This document shows, in pieces, positions 46,751-54,275 of a DNA stretch of 64,000 nt; the first letter of the stretch is position 1; every line of letters begins with the position of its first letter. Origin of the DNA: Rathayibacter_A sp036510655. GTDB taxonomy: Bacteria; Actinomycetota; Actinomycetes; Actinomycetales; Microbacteriaceae. The stretch lies in the NCBI GenBank assembly GCA_036510655.1, contig DATCDQ010000072.1, positions 27,669 through 91,668 of the forward strand, in the 5' to 3' direction. A program made the translations under genes and the position numbers. The notes below the pieces were generated by a model. It worked only from the letters and a program-made list of their open reading frames with translations. It was not told the origin of the DNA and made no database searches.

Positions 46751-47074
46751 TCACTGGAACGGTCGCACCTCGATCTTCCGATCGCAGACCTTTGACGCCT
46801 CGGCTGCGAGCTTCAGCGCCACATCCAGATCGGGGACCTCCCACACCCAGACGCCAGCGAGGTACTCTTTCGACTCCACGAAAGGTCCGTCGCTGAACAC
46901 TGCCTGCTCGCCCCGGTTGTCGATGACCGTAGCCGCGTCGGTGTCTGCGAGTCCTCCCGCGAAAACCCAGTAGCCCTCGGCGATCAGTCGTTCATTGAAC
47001 GCGCTGATCGCAGGGCGCCTGTCCGTGCTGCCAGGATCGCTCTTGTCATCGATCACGGAAACTAGATACTGCAT
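46751..47074 (-). CDS. YCII/DGPF-domain protein
   Basis: A 107-residue protein of the YCII-related family, recognised by the central DGPFVESKEYLAGVWVWEV motif and the ferredoxin-like alternation around it. Such proteins are usually neighbours of ECF42 sigma factors; here none is adjacent, but a sigma remnant of that type exists at 12.2 kb. The ATG at 47074 follows GAGAGGATC. Function unknown. Confidence 0.85.
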   Translation of the reverse strand: MQYLVSVIDDKSDPGSTDRRPAISAFNERLIAEGYWVFAGGLADTDAATVIDNRGEQAVFSDGPFVESKEYLAGVWVWEVPDLDVALKLAAEASKVCDRKIEVRPFQ

Positions 47075-47127
47075 CTGAAGATCCTCTCCTCTGGTTTCAA
47101 GACATTGTGATGCACCGCTGAAGTGCG

Positions 47128-47736
47128 TCAGTTTCCCATGTACTGCGGGCGCCCGACAGGCCGGTAGACCTGGATAGACACGCCCTTCGAGTCGACCCGC
47201 GACTCGACCAGGTCGAGCCCAAGGTCCGGGCCGGTCTCCGGGAACAGTCTCGCGCCCTGGCCGAGGACCACGGGCACGACAAGCAGAGTCATCTCGTCGA
47301 CGAGGTCGTTCTCGAGCAGCCACCGGGTCAGCGCACCACTGCCATGCACCTGCAGCTCACGCCCCTGCTTGGCTTTCAAGTCAGCGATAGCAGTGGAGAG
47401 CTCACCGGAGAGCACGGTCGTGTCCGCCCACTGTGGGTCGCTGAGGGTGGTCGACGCCACGTACTTAGGCGTCCCATTCAACGCCACACCGATGGGATGG
47501 TGTTGCATCTCCGCAATCGTTCCCCATGAACCGGCGAACAGCTCATAGGTGCGCCGTCCGAACAGGAACGCCTCGGCGAGCTGATAAGTCTGTGTGATGA
47601 AGCTTCTAGTCTCATCGTCACCCCTCCCCAGAGCCCATCCGCCGCGCTCGAATCCGTTCCTGCGGTCATCCGACGCACCGCCGTTTCCCTGCATCACTCC
47701 ATCGACGGTGACCTGAGTCATGGTAGTCAATTTCAT
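47128..47736 (-). CDS. RibD C-terminal/dihydrofolate reductase-like protein
   Basis: A 202-residue protein with the DHFR-like RibD-C fold: TMTQVTVDGVMQGNGG at the N-terminus, FLFGRRTYELFAGSW, and the nucleotide-binding HGSGALTRWLLENDLVDEMTL. It is probably an NADPH-dependent reductase of unknown substrate. The start ATG at 47736 is used; the longer open frame upstream belongs to the decayed DUF1697 gene. Confidence 0.88.
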   Translation of the reverse strand: MKLTTMTQVTVDGVMQGNGGASDDRRNGFERGGWALGRGDDETRSFITQTYQLAEAFLFGRRTYELFAGSWGTIAEMQHHPIGVALNGTPKYVASTTLSDPQWADTTVLSGELSTAIADLKAKQGRELQVHGSGALTRWLLENDLVDEMTLLVVPVVLGQGARLFPETGPDLGLDLVESRVDSKGVSIQVYRPVGRPQYMGN

Positions 47737-47759
47737 GATCGCGGTTCCCTTCCACGTGG

Positions 47760-48073
47760 GGCCACCCCTTTGTGGGCGCCCTCTCACTACTTCTACGAAC
47801 GCCTCTGCCCCGATCCGACACCGACTTCCGGATTTCTTTCGAACCGCCCCCGAAATCGTTCCGCCGTTTTCGCGCAGGTCCTCGACCGACGCAACCAATC
47901 GGCGACGACGTGGTTGCTTGAGAAAGAACACCTCGCTACCAAGCTCCGTGAAGCCGTACTCGGCGCGTGCCGCTGCGATCTCCGGGGAAGCATTCGGCGC
48001 TGGCTTGCACGCTGATCAGGTTCTTACCCGCGACGTTAATCCCGCGCAGCAGCGCAACGTATTCGGCCGTCAC
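47760..48073 (-). pseudogene. Frameshifted DUF1697 gene remnant
   Basis: From a GTG at 48073 the frame reads TAEYVALLRGINVAGKNLIS, the diagnostic start of DUF1697. It then hits a stop. The next family segment (EIAAARAEYGFTELGSEVFF) continues in the +1 frame with the usual TYxxSGNVxF contracted, and the rest is degenerate. The GTG overlaps the TGA of the upstream RidA-like remnant (GTGA), showing that the two were once translationally coupled. Confidence 0.75.
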
Positions 48074-48414
48074 CGAAGAATGGCGGCGATTTCGGCGATT
48101 TCGACTAGCGCGCCAGGAACACCCAGCCCGGCGACTTGAGCTCCCGTTACCAATGCAGGCTCGTCCGAAGCGAGTTCAGATGCGATCGCCCGATACGCCG
48201 CCGCTAGATCAACCCCATCGACGAACAACACTGTCCACTGCACAACGTCTTCGATGGTCGCGCCGGCCGCGGCCAGCGCAATCCTGACGTTCTCCAGGGC
48301 GCGAGTCGACTGTGCCGCCACGTCGCCTTCGCCGACCAGCGAACCGTCGGCCGCGGACCTGGACTGGGCCGCCCAAGAACTCAACGATCGACCACGCAAA
48401 CGCCTAGAGTTCAA
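48070..48414 (-). pseudogene. 5'-truncated RidA-family gene
   Basis: The last 85 codons (GSLVGEGDVAAQSTRALENV through GALVEIAEIAAILR) match the RidA/YjgF enamine deaminase fold, including the VPGALVEI motif. The normal N-terminal 35-40 residues are missing, and the upstream DNA does not restore them in any frame. It is therefore unlikely to be functional. An intact paralogue lies at 49295. Confidence 0.7.
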
Positions 48415-48512
48415 GAAACCGATCGAACTGATCGAGACGCTCCTGTTGCAATAACCGCTTGAATCCGCCGAAACTTCCTTCAGCGGGACATCTGAGGCGT
48501 CCGGATAGCGAT

Positions 48513-48899
48513 TCAGGTGATGACGACGTCTGCGGAGGGTGCGGCGAGCAGTCGACGGTCGGTGGTGACCAGCGGAACATCCATCGATACCGCCAGTTGG
48601 ACGTACAAAGCGTCAACCAGACGGAGCTGGTGGCGTCGTGCCCAGGCGCCGAGGAGAAGATCGGTCGTTGGGTGACGCTCGATCGGAGCAGCGACGAGAT
48701 CGTGAAGCTTCGACTCGACACTGTCGGCCTCGAGTTCACCAGCCCGGTGCAGTCGGCCCAGCACGGAGAGAACTTCGGCATCGATGTGAGCTGGTGCATG
48801 CAGCGCGTGGCCTGCGATCCTCCGGCGAACGGCACCACCCAACTCGTTGTCCAACAGAAGGTCAACGAGCGCGGAGGCATCAACCACCAACTCAGCCAT
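48513..48899 (-). CDS. vapC: PIN-domain ribonuclease toxin (VapC-like)
   Basis: A 128-residue PIN nuclease. The acidic metal-binding residues are visible as VVDASALVDLL, HIDAEVLSVLGR, and LVDALYVQLA with LVTTDRRL. VapC toxins cleave specific tRNA or rRNA sites when freed from the antitoxin. The ATG at 48899 lies inside the end of the antitoxin gene (8-nt overlap), as expected for a vapBC pair. The upstream extension of the frame is antitoxin DNA and is discounted. Confidence 0.9.
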   Translation of the reverse strand: MAELVVDASALVDLLLDNELGGAVRRRIAGHALHAPAHIDAEVLSVLGRLHRAGELEADSVESKLHDLVAAPIERHPTTDLLLGAWARRHQLRLVDALYVQLAVSMDVPLVTTDRRLLAAPSADVVIT

Positions 48900-49125
48900 G
48901 ACGAGTGGGAGCCTCGTCGCGCGCAGCGTCGAGCGCCTCCAACGCGCGCTCATGGGGCACTCTCCTTGACTTCGTCGTCGTCGCAAGCACGGCGAGCCAG
49001 GCATCAGTCGAGCGCGCTGCAAGGCTTCTCCTGACGGCCTCCTGCGTCACCGCCGAGAGATTCAGGCCCGCCTTCTTTGCCTCCGCCGCGAGTTCGTCCG
49101 GAAGATACACATTCAATCGAGTCAC
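48892..49125 (-). CDS. vapB: Ribbon-helix-helix antitoxin (VapB-like)
   Basis: A 77-residue antitoxin with an RHH DNA-binding N-terminus (TRLNVYLPDELAAEAKKAG, then LNLSAVTQEAVRRSLA) and a C-terminal toxin-binding tail. The GTG at 49125 is chosen because it stands about 7 nt behind a TATAGT -10 box (49138-49133 on this strand) and begins the conserved VTRLNVYLP; a GTG at 49143 overlaps the operator and is less likely. VapB probably represses the operon through the adjoining palindrome. Confidence 0.87.
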   Translation of the reverse strand: MTRLNVYLPDELAAEAKKAGLNLSAVTQEAVRRSLAARSTDAWLAVLATTTKSRRVPHERALEALDAARDEAPTRHG

Positions 49126-49140
49126 ACCACACACTATACA

Positions 49141-49166
49141 CACTCAGGCACCTAGGTGCCTGAGTG
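49141..49166. promoter_or_regulatory. 26-bp perfect palindrome upstream of vapBC
   Basis: CACTCAGGCACCT at 49141-49153 is followed without spacer by its exact reverse complement AGGTGCCTGAGTG at 49154-49166. It sits immediately upstream of the vapB -10 box, in the -13 to -40 region, the right place for a VapBC autoregulatory operator. Confidence 0.75.
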
Positions 49167-49294
49167 TCGCGACCGGGGAACCCGCAACGGGACGCTGGCG
49201 TCCTGAAACGGGGTCCTTCACTCTGTAGAGGCGTCCTGCCCGGAGCGTTCTGGCAGACTCGAGAAGTCCAGATCGAACTCGTGGAGGCATATCA

Positions 49295-49699
49295 ATGGCC
49301 AACGACGCCCGACTCATTCGCTCGTCTAAGCTCTTTCCAGGGGTCCCGTACGCTTACGCAGCGACTGCTCCCGCGGACGCGCGAATGGTCTATATCGCCG
49401 GCGCCTGTCCGCTTAACGTCGATGGATCGACCGCGGCCGTCGGCGATATTCGCGGTCAGGCGCGCAAATGCCTTGAGAACATGCACTCCGCACTCCGCGC
49501 TGCCGGGGCTGAGATCACCGATGTCGTGTTCACCCGCGTGTTGGTGGCCTCAACCCGACAGGAGGACCTCGGCGCCGTCTGGGATGTCGTTCACAGCGAG
49601 TTCGGTGAACACGACGTGCCCAGTACCCTGTTCGGCGTAACCGTGTTGGGGTGGGACGACCAACTCGTCGAAATCGAAGCGCTCGCCGCCGTGCGGTAG
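49295..49699 (+). CDS. RidA-family protein
   Basis: A 134-residue YjgF/YER057c/UK114 protein; members hydrolyse reactive enamine/imine intermediates from PLP enzymes. Landmarks: RMVYIAGACPLNVDGSTAAVGD, QARKCLENMHSALRAAGA and DDQLVEIEALAAVR. The arginine that binds substrate carboxylate in archetypal RidA is not obvious in the usual place, so another activity is possible. GGAGGC precedes the ATG. Stand-alone gene. Confidence 0.85.
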   Translation: MANDARLIRSSKLFPGVPYAYAATAPADARMVYIAGACPLNVDGSTAAVGDIRGQARKCLENMHSALRAAGAEITDVVFTRVLVASTRQEDLGAVWDVVHSEFGEHDVPSTLFGVTVLGWDDQLVEIEALAAVR

Positions 49700-49777
49700 C
49701 GGAACGTGAAGCGCGATAGATCGAGCGGTTAGCGGTTCGCCTGGCCTTGCCCGCACCATTAAACTGGCGTCGGGTGT

Positions 49778-50830
49778 TCAGCTGTAGTCAGCGGTGACCT
49801 TACGGGCTGCGCCGTCGAGCCGAACCCTGCCGCCGTGCGGAATAATCCATTGCGGTCTGGTGTGTCCGAATGGCACGCCGACACAGACGACGGCGTCAGG
49901 GTTGTATCGCGCGACCTGCTCGATGATAGTCTCGCCTTGAACTTCCCGCAGGCGCGCGCGCTCGTCCACCGACGGAACAGTTGAATGCAGTTCGCTCACC
50001 GGTGGGCGCGCCACGAGTACGCCGACGGCCGCATCAAGGATGCCTCGCTCACCGAGCGCACGTACCCACCGCTTCACCTCGTCTGCGGCGGGTAGCTCCT
50101 CACTCGTTTCCAGCAACAGAATCGCCCCCGCAAGGTCGTCGAGACAGGGCATCCGGTTGGCCAGAGCGATCTGATCAATGACCTCGACGCGACCGCCCCA
50201 GGTTGCTCCTTCCACTACGGTGTTCGGGCCCGCCCATACCCACGGTTCGGTCTGTTCGCGAACGCCGAACTGATCCAGAGCGCGAGGATCGGTCCACGCG
50301 ACGCCGAAGTCCTCTGACTCGCCTGGAACAGTGAGTTCGATGACCCCGCCCTCCAGCAGCGCAGCACGAAGCGATGCGCGGTGCACACCGTCGAGGTGCG
50401 GGCCCGGTCCGAGGTGCACCTGCGTCGAACCTCCGTAATAACTGGGCACCCCGAGATTCCAGAGGAGATTGTGCAGGTTCGTGTTATCGCTGTATCCGAG
50501 GAACGGTTTCGGGTTCGCGGCAAGGACGTCGGCATCGATATGCGGGATGACGGTGACCTGATCATCGCCGCCAATCGTTGCAAGAACCGCGCAGATCCTC
50601 GGGTCGCCGAACGCCGCCGTGATATCGGCTGCGCGCGCCATGGCGCTTGCACCCAGCTGCCGTGTCGTCGGATACTCCACGGGCACGAGCCCGGTAGCCT
50701 CCCACAGTCGTCGCATCGCCTGTTCGTGGACCGCTTCAGACACCGCAGGGGCCGTGAACGCAGGAGAAAGAATCGCAACGTGCTCACCGGCTTTGGCTTT
50801 CGGAGTACTGACAAACGTGCGCAATGCCAT
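49778..50830 (-). CDS. S66-family peptidase (LD-carboxypeptidase/MccF-like)
   Basis: A 350-residue serine peptidase of family S66. The nucleophile is Ser114 in LGYSDNTNL; the Glu and His of the Ser-Glu-His triad are in ILLLETSEE and PFGHTRPQWIIPHGG. Family members trim cell-wall tetrapeptides or, in the MccF branch, inactivate microcin C-type peptide-nucleotides. The N-terminal ILSPAFTAPA and ATIGGDDQ match the MccF-like subgroup better than housekeeping LdcA, an inference only. Confidence 0.9.
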   Translation of the reverse strand: MALRTFVSTPKAKAGEHVAILSPAFTAPAVSEAVHEQAMRRLWEATGLVPVEYPTTRQLGASAMARAADITAAFGDPRICAVLATIGGDDQVTVIPHIDADVLAANPKPFLGYSDNTNLHNLLWNLGVPSYYGGSTQVHLGPGPHLDGVHRASLRAALLEGGVIELTVPGESEDFGVAWTDPRALDQFGVREQTEPWVWAGPNTVVEGATWGGRVEVIDQIALANRMPCLDDLAGAILLLETSEELPAADEVKRWVRALGERGILDAAVGVLVARPPVSELHSTVPSVDERARLREVQGETIIEQVARYNPDAVVCVGVPFGHTRPQWIIPHGGRVRLDGAARKVTADYS

Positions 50831-50942
50831 CCCATCATTGAACCAGTCGAGTCGGCCAGGCCGTCACTCCGCCCGGAAGCGGAACGGTTTGCGGGACGGG
50901 GCAACGTTCGAGTCACCCGCTCACCGGTCAACGCGTGGCACG

Positions 50943-51791
50943 TCAGGGCCGGGATTCAGTCCATAGCCACCACATCGCGTCGGGGAGGAGTACCCCGCCG
51001 TGGTTGGGGCTGTGCGCCCCATCTCCGACGACGAGTCGGAAGTCGTAACCGGCTCGCGCGAGAGCTGCGGCCGTTTCGAGATTCTCGGCAAACCAGTTAT
51101 CGTTCCGTTCGTTCCAGTTCAGGTCGCGATGCGCCGCGTGGAGGAGTATTCGCATTGACCCGCCGGGCTCTGCCGCCAGCAGCGCCGGATATGGGTTCCC
51201 TTCCAGCATCTGCGCGAAGCTCGCGTTGAAGGCGATCACACGCCCGATCCCATCGGGTCGGGTCCAGGCCGCAGTCATGGCCGCGACGCCGCCGCTGCTG
51301 CCGCAGATGCCGCGCATCATGGGGTCGCTGGAGATCGCGAACCGTGATTCGACCAGCGGTAGCACCTCGTCGAGCAGCAAACTCGCGTAGTCGTCATTGA
51401 ATACGTCGTACTCCAGGTTGCGATGCTTCGTCGGTACACCGTTGACGTCCAGGAGTCCCGGTTCGACGAAGACCCCGATCATCGGCGGCAGCTCACCGCT
51501 GGCAGCGAGGTTGTCGAGGACAGCACCGCCGCGCACATCGCCGGCCGGGTCCAGCTACCACCAGCCGTCGTTGAAGAACATGACGGCGCTCTCCTCCGAC
51601 GACGAGAGCCCGGCAGGCACATGTATCCAGATCTTCCGCGACGTTCCCGGGAACCGGAGACTCTCACTGAGGATCAGCTGCTCAATCGAGCCGGCCACGA
51701 CGCCCGAACGCGGCACTGAGTCGGGGCCGTACTCGTACGCGACATCCACCTGCGAAACGGGCATCGGGGTGAACGGGATCGTTGTGGCCAC
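50943..51791 (-). pseudogene. Esterase (Fes-like alpha/beta hydrolase) interrupted by an amber codon
   Basis: The combined frame of 282 codons resembles enterochelin-esterase-like hydrolases: SRKIWIHVPAG and AVMFFNDGWW, then a TAG, then LDPAGDVRGGAVLDNL and the nucleophile motif GICGSSGGVAAM, ending with ALARAGYDFRLVVGDGAHSPNHGG. Both halves are in the same frame and nothing else is missing, so a single base change (for example TAC to TAG at 51554-51556) explains the break. The second half could be translated only from an internal start. Confidence 0.8.
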
Positions 51792-51927
51792 CCTTCGACC
51801 TTACCCAGCGCCCGCATGCGGAAGGCGAGCTCAATCGGGACACTGCAACGTTCCGATAGGGGATTCGTCTATGCATCACGCTTCCTCGGTTGCGCTTTGT
51901 CGCGACTGACGACTGTAAGCTTCTGGA

Positions 51928-52308
51928 ATGACTAGCCGCATCGTCGCTATCTCAATGGTCGCCCTCGATCCGCCACGAATTGCCGAGTTTTGGCGTTCGG
52001 TTCTCGGATGGGGTGTCCTGCAGTCTGACGCCACCGGAACTGATATCGGGCCGGTGGACGGTTATGGGCCGAGAATCGAGATCGGACTCGTCTCCGACTC
52101 GAAGTCCGCCAAGAATCGGATTCATCTTGATCTCCGAGCAGACGGGATCAGTCAAAGCGACGAAGTCCAGCGCCTCGTGGGCCTAGGTGCGAAGAGAGTC
52201 GACGTGGGTCAGCCAGCCGAAGCCACATGGGTTGTGCTCGCCGATCCTGAGGGCAACGAGTTCTGCCTCCTGCTACGAACGGTCCAGGAAACCACCGAAA
52301 ACGCGTAG
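51928..52308 (+). CDS. VOC-family (glyoxalase-like) protein
   Basis: A 126-residue single-domain vicinal-oxygen-chelate protein: MVALDPPRIAEFWRSVLGW at the N-terminus, NRIHLDLRA in the middle and VLADPEGNEFCLL at the end, containing the usual His and Glu metal ligands. This glyoxalase-like subgroup has no defined substrate. It stands alone; its 3' end adjoins the convergent MFS remnant. Confidence 0.88.
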   Translation: MTSRIVAISMVALDPPRIAEFWRSVLGWGVLQSDATGTDIGPVDGYGPRIEIGLVSDSKSAKNRIHLDLRADGISQSDEVQRLVGLGAKRVDVGQPAEATWVVLADPEGNEFCLLLRTVQETTENA

Positions 52309-52960
52309 ATCAGCCCACCGATGGCACTCCCGGCAGCGAACGCGGCCAGTAGCCACCCGGATGCTGCTACCGCAGCCTGCTCTTCAGCCAGCGCCGGTGC
52401 GGCGATCTCGACGACGCCGAGCACACCCCCTACAGCGATCAGGACCACGAGCACGCGCACGAAACCGGGTTGGCGGAGCGGGCGGTGCGATCGCTTCGCC
52501 GTCGTCACGGCTCCGACCTGAGCTGCTGATACGGCGCTGGTCGTCAGGCCCATCATGCCGATGAGCACGACTGCGGCAGTGACGAGCAGGCCGGTGCTCG
52601 CCGACGTCGTCACGATGATAGCGGCGACAACAACCGGCCCGGTGACGAAGAGAAGTTCTTCGGCGACGGCATCCAGGCTGAACGCCTTCTTGCGCTGCTC
52701 GCCGACGGTAGTGAGGGTGACCCAGAGGACCCGCATCGCCGCCCCAAGCGGCGGAGCAGCGGCCAATGACTCGAGCTCGCCACGGCGCCGCGACGACATT
52801 GGCGATACCGAACGCTGCGGACGCAAATCCTGCATCGGCGAACGAACCAGTGCTCTTCTGGACGGCAAGAAGCAGCGCGAGCCGTGCATCCCCGGACGAT
52901 TCGGGATCGAGTCGGAGGGACCGGACATCGAACCGCACAAACTGCGCGAGTGGCTACGCA
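52309..52960 (-). pseudogene. Degenerate MFS transporter fragment
   Basis: One frame carries a typical MFS beginning (LALLLAVQKSTGSFADAGFASAAFGIANVVAAPWRARVIG) and then stops matching; a second frame resumes with AFSLDAVAEELLFVTGPVVVAAII and three more helices, ending at GLIYAFSVV. The region between is deleted, and the last helices are missing where the VOC gene ends. Nonfunctional relic; the quoted first segment spans about 52895-52775. Confidence 0.7.
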
Positions 52961-53064
52961 TTAATGCCCCCAGATAACAAGTATGGCGGCACCGCGTATG
53001 CCAGTCAGAGAAGCTGATGATCCACCCATTGAGATAAGAGACCACCCCTGCATGCCCGCAAGCG

Positions 53065-53148
53065 GGACGGTGACCGGGCCGCATCTGGGGGTGCATCCCG
53101 AGACAGGCTTGAGAGCGTTTATCGCTTTCAATGGTGCCCGTAAGCGGA
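53065..53148. repeat. 84-bp direct repeat, copy A
   Basis: Identical to 61881-61964 except for one base (C versus T in TTTATYGC). Both copies are in the same orientation and are flanked by CCGYAAG-CGG-like motifs. Both can be read in frame as TVTGPHLGVHPETGL then RAFIAFNGARK, but no larger gene is present around either. Confidence 0.9.
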
Positions 53149-53196
53149 AGGGCGACTGGAACAGATTCGCTGAACAGTTCCGCCGGTAGTTCTTGT

Positions 53197-53406
53197 ACCG
53201 ATAAGAACCCAAGGAAGGCCATCTGCATCGCCGACTTCATCGTCGTCGTGGTCGGAGTTAATCCGAGTAATGCGTCGGGGCTGGACGTGGCGCTGAAGTC
53301 CCTGGCAGCCATACCGTTCGGCACTGTGTTCCTCCTCGTCGGCGGTGTCGGTCTCATCGCTTACGGCGTCTACACTTTTGCCTGGGTCAGGCTCGCCCGG
53401 CTCTGA
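53197..53406 (+). pseudogene. C-terminal fragment of a DUF1206 membrane protein
   Basis: The frame reads SGLDVALKSLAAIPFG, then LLVGGVGLIAYGVYTF and ends WVRLARL, matching the last of the three DUF1206 repeats. The other two repeats and the start are absent; the 84-bp repeat lies where they should begin. Truncated relic. Confidence 0.7.
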
Positions 53407-53427
53407 ATACAGTACGATTGGCATGTA

Positions 53428-53516
53428 ACGACAGGGGAGCGCCATCCGGCGCTGAGAGTGCGGCGTGCCGCAGACCCTCGAACCTGCTCCGGTTAGCACC
53501 GGCGAAGGGAGTCGGG
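53428..53516 (+). promoter_or_regulatory. TPP riboswitch (THI box) upstream of ykoE
   Basis: ACAGGGGAGC, then GCGCTGAGAGTGCGG, CAGACCCTCGAACCTG, CTCCGGTTAGCACCGGCG and AAGGGAGTCG reproduce the conserved TPP aptamer in order. Binding of thiamine pyrophosphate should reduce expression of the ykoE-ykoDC transporter, which starts 90 bp downstream. Confidence 0.95.
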
Positions 53517-53606
53517 AATCTCAGGTTCGCCTCACCGACGTCTGCGGATGTCGAGGCGGCACCTCCCCGAGGCATCCAACGGATTCCACGGGAGAAGAAA
53601 AGCATC

Positions 53607-54275
53607 ATGGTCACGCACAACACCACGCAGAATCTGCCTGCACGCACGGCCCACCGCCCCAGAACGATACTCGCTGCCGGCCGTATCACGGCCTGGCGTG
53701 GAGTCGACTTGATCACGGCGGCGATGCTCGCCGTCGCGTTCGGCGTCGTCTTCTGGGCGTTCGACACGTTCGTCTACCCGGGCGTCTCGGCCGTGACGGC
53801 CGGGTTCCCTCCCGCGGGAGAGTTGGCGCTCGGCGTCTGGCTGATCCCAGCGGTCGTGGGTGGTCTGGTTGTGCGCAGGCCCGGGGCCGCGTTGTTCACG
53901 GAACTTGTCGCGGCCAACATCGAGTTGTTTCTCGGCAACCAGTGGGGCGTTGCCGTGCTGCTCTCCGGCGCGCTGCAGGGCCTCGGCGTCGAGATTGTGC
54001 TCGCCGTGTTCCTGTGGCGACGATTCGGGGCCCTTACCGCCGTGCTCGGCGGCATCGTGTCGGCGGTTCTGGAAATCGTGGGCTACGAGTGGTGGTCCTA
54101 CGTCGCCGGCTACTCGTGGACGTGGCGCATTGTCTACCTGATCTGCGGAATGATCTCTGGTGGCCTCATCGCGGGTTTAGGCGGTTGGGCTCTGGTCCGC
54201 GCCCTGGCACGCGCCGGCGCACTGAACGCGTTCCCGCCCGGGCAGGAAGTTCGTGAGACGCACGCCTCCCGCTGA
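53607..54275 (+). CDS. ykoE: ECF transporter substrate-binding S component for thiamine precursor (YkoE)
   Basis: A 222-residue membrane protein with about six helices, matching the YkoE family of S components predicted to bind hydroxymethylpyrimidine or thiamine. It has WRGVDLITAAMLAVAFGVVFW at the first helix and VYLICGMISGGLIAG at the last. The ATG at 53607 follows GGGAGAAG. It overlaps the fused energy-coupling gene by 23 nt and is controlled by the TPP riboswitch 90 bp upstream. Confidence 0.92.
   Translation: MVTHNTTQNLPARTAHRPRTILAAGRITAWRGVDLITAAMLAVAFGVVFWAFDTFVYPGVSAVTAGFPPAGELALGVWLIPAVVGGLVVRRPGAALFTELVAANIELFLGNQWGVAVLLSGALQGLGVEIVLAVFLWRRFGALTAVLGGIVSAVLEIVGYEWWSYVAGYSWTWRIVYLICGMISGGLIAGLGGWALVRALARAGALNAFPPGQEVRETHASR

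Noticed and set aside
49778..50830. Microcin immunity locus built on the MccF-like peptidase
   Set aside because: No microcin biosynthesis, peptide or transporter genes are nearby; the S66 similarity alone does not support it.
53065..53148. The 84-bp repeats as att sites of an integrated phage or ICE
   Set aside because: No integrase, tRNA gene, or phage/conjugation gene lies between or next to the copies, so a classical attL/attR pair is not supported.
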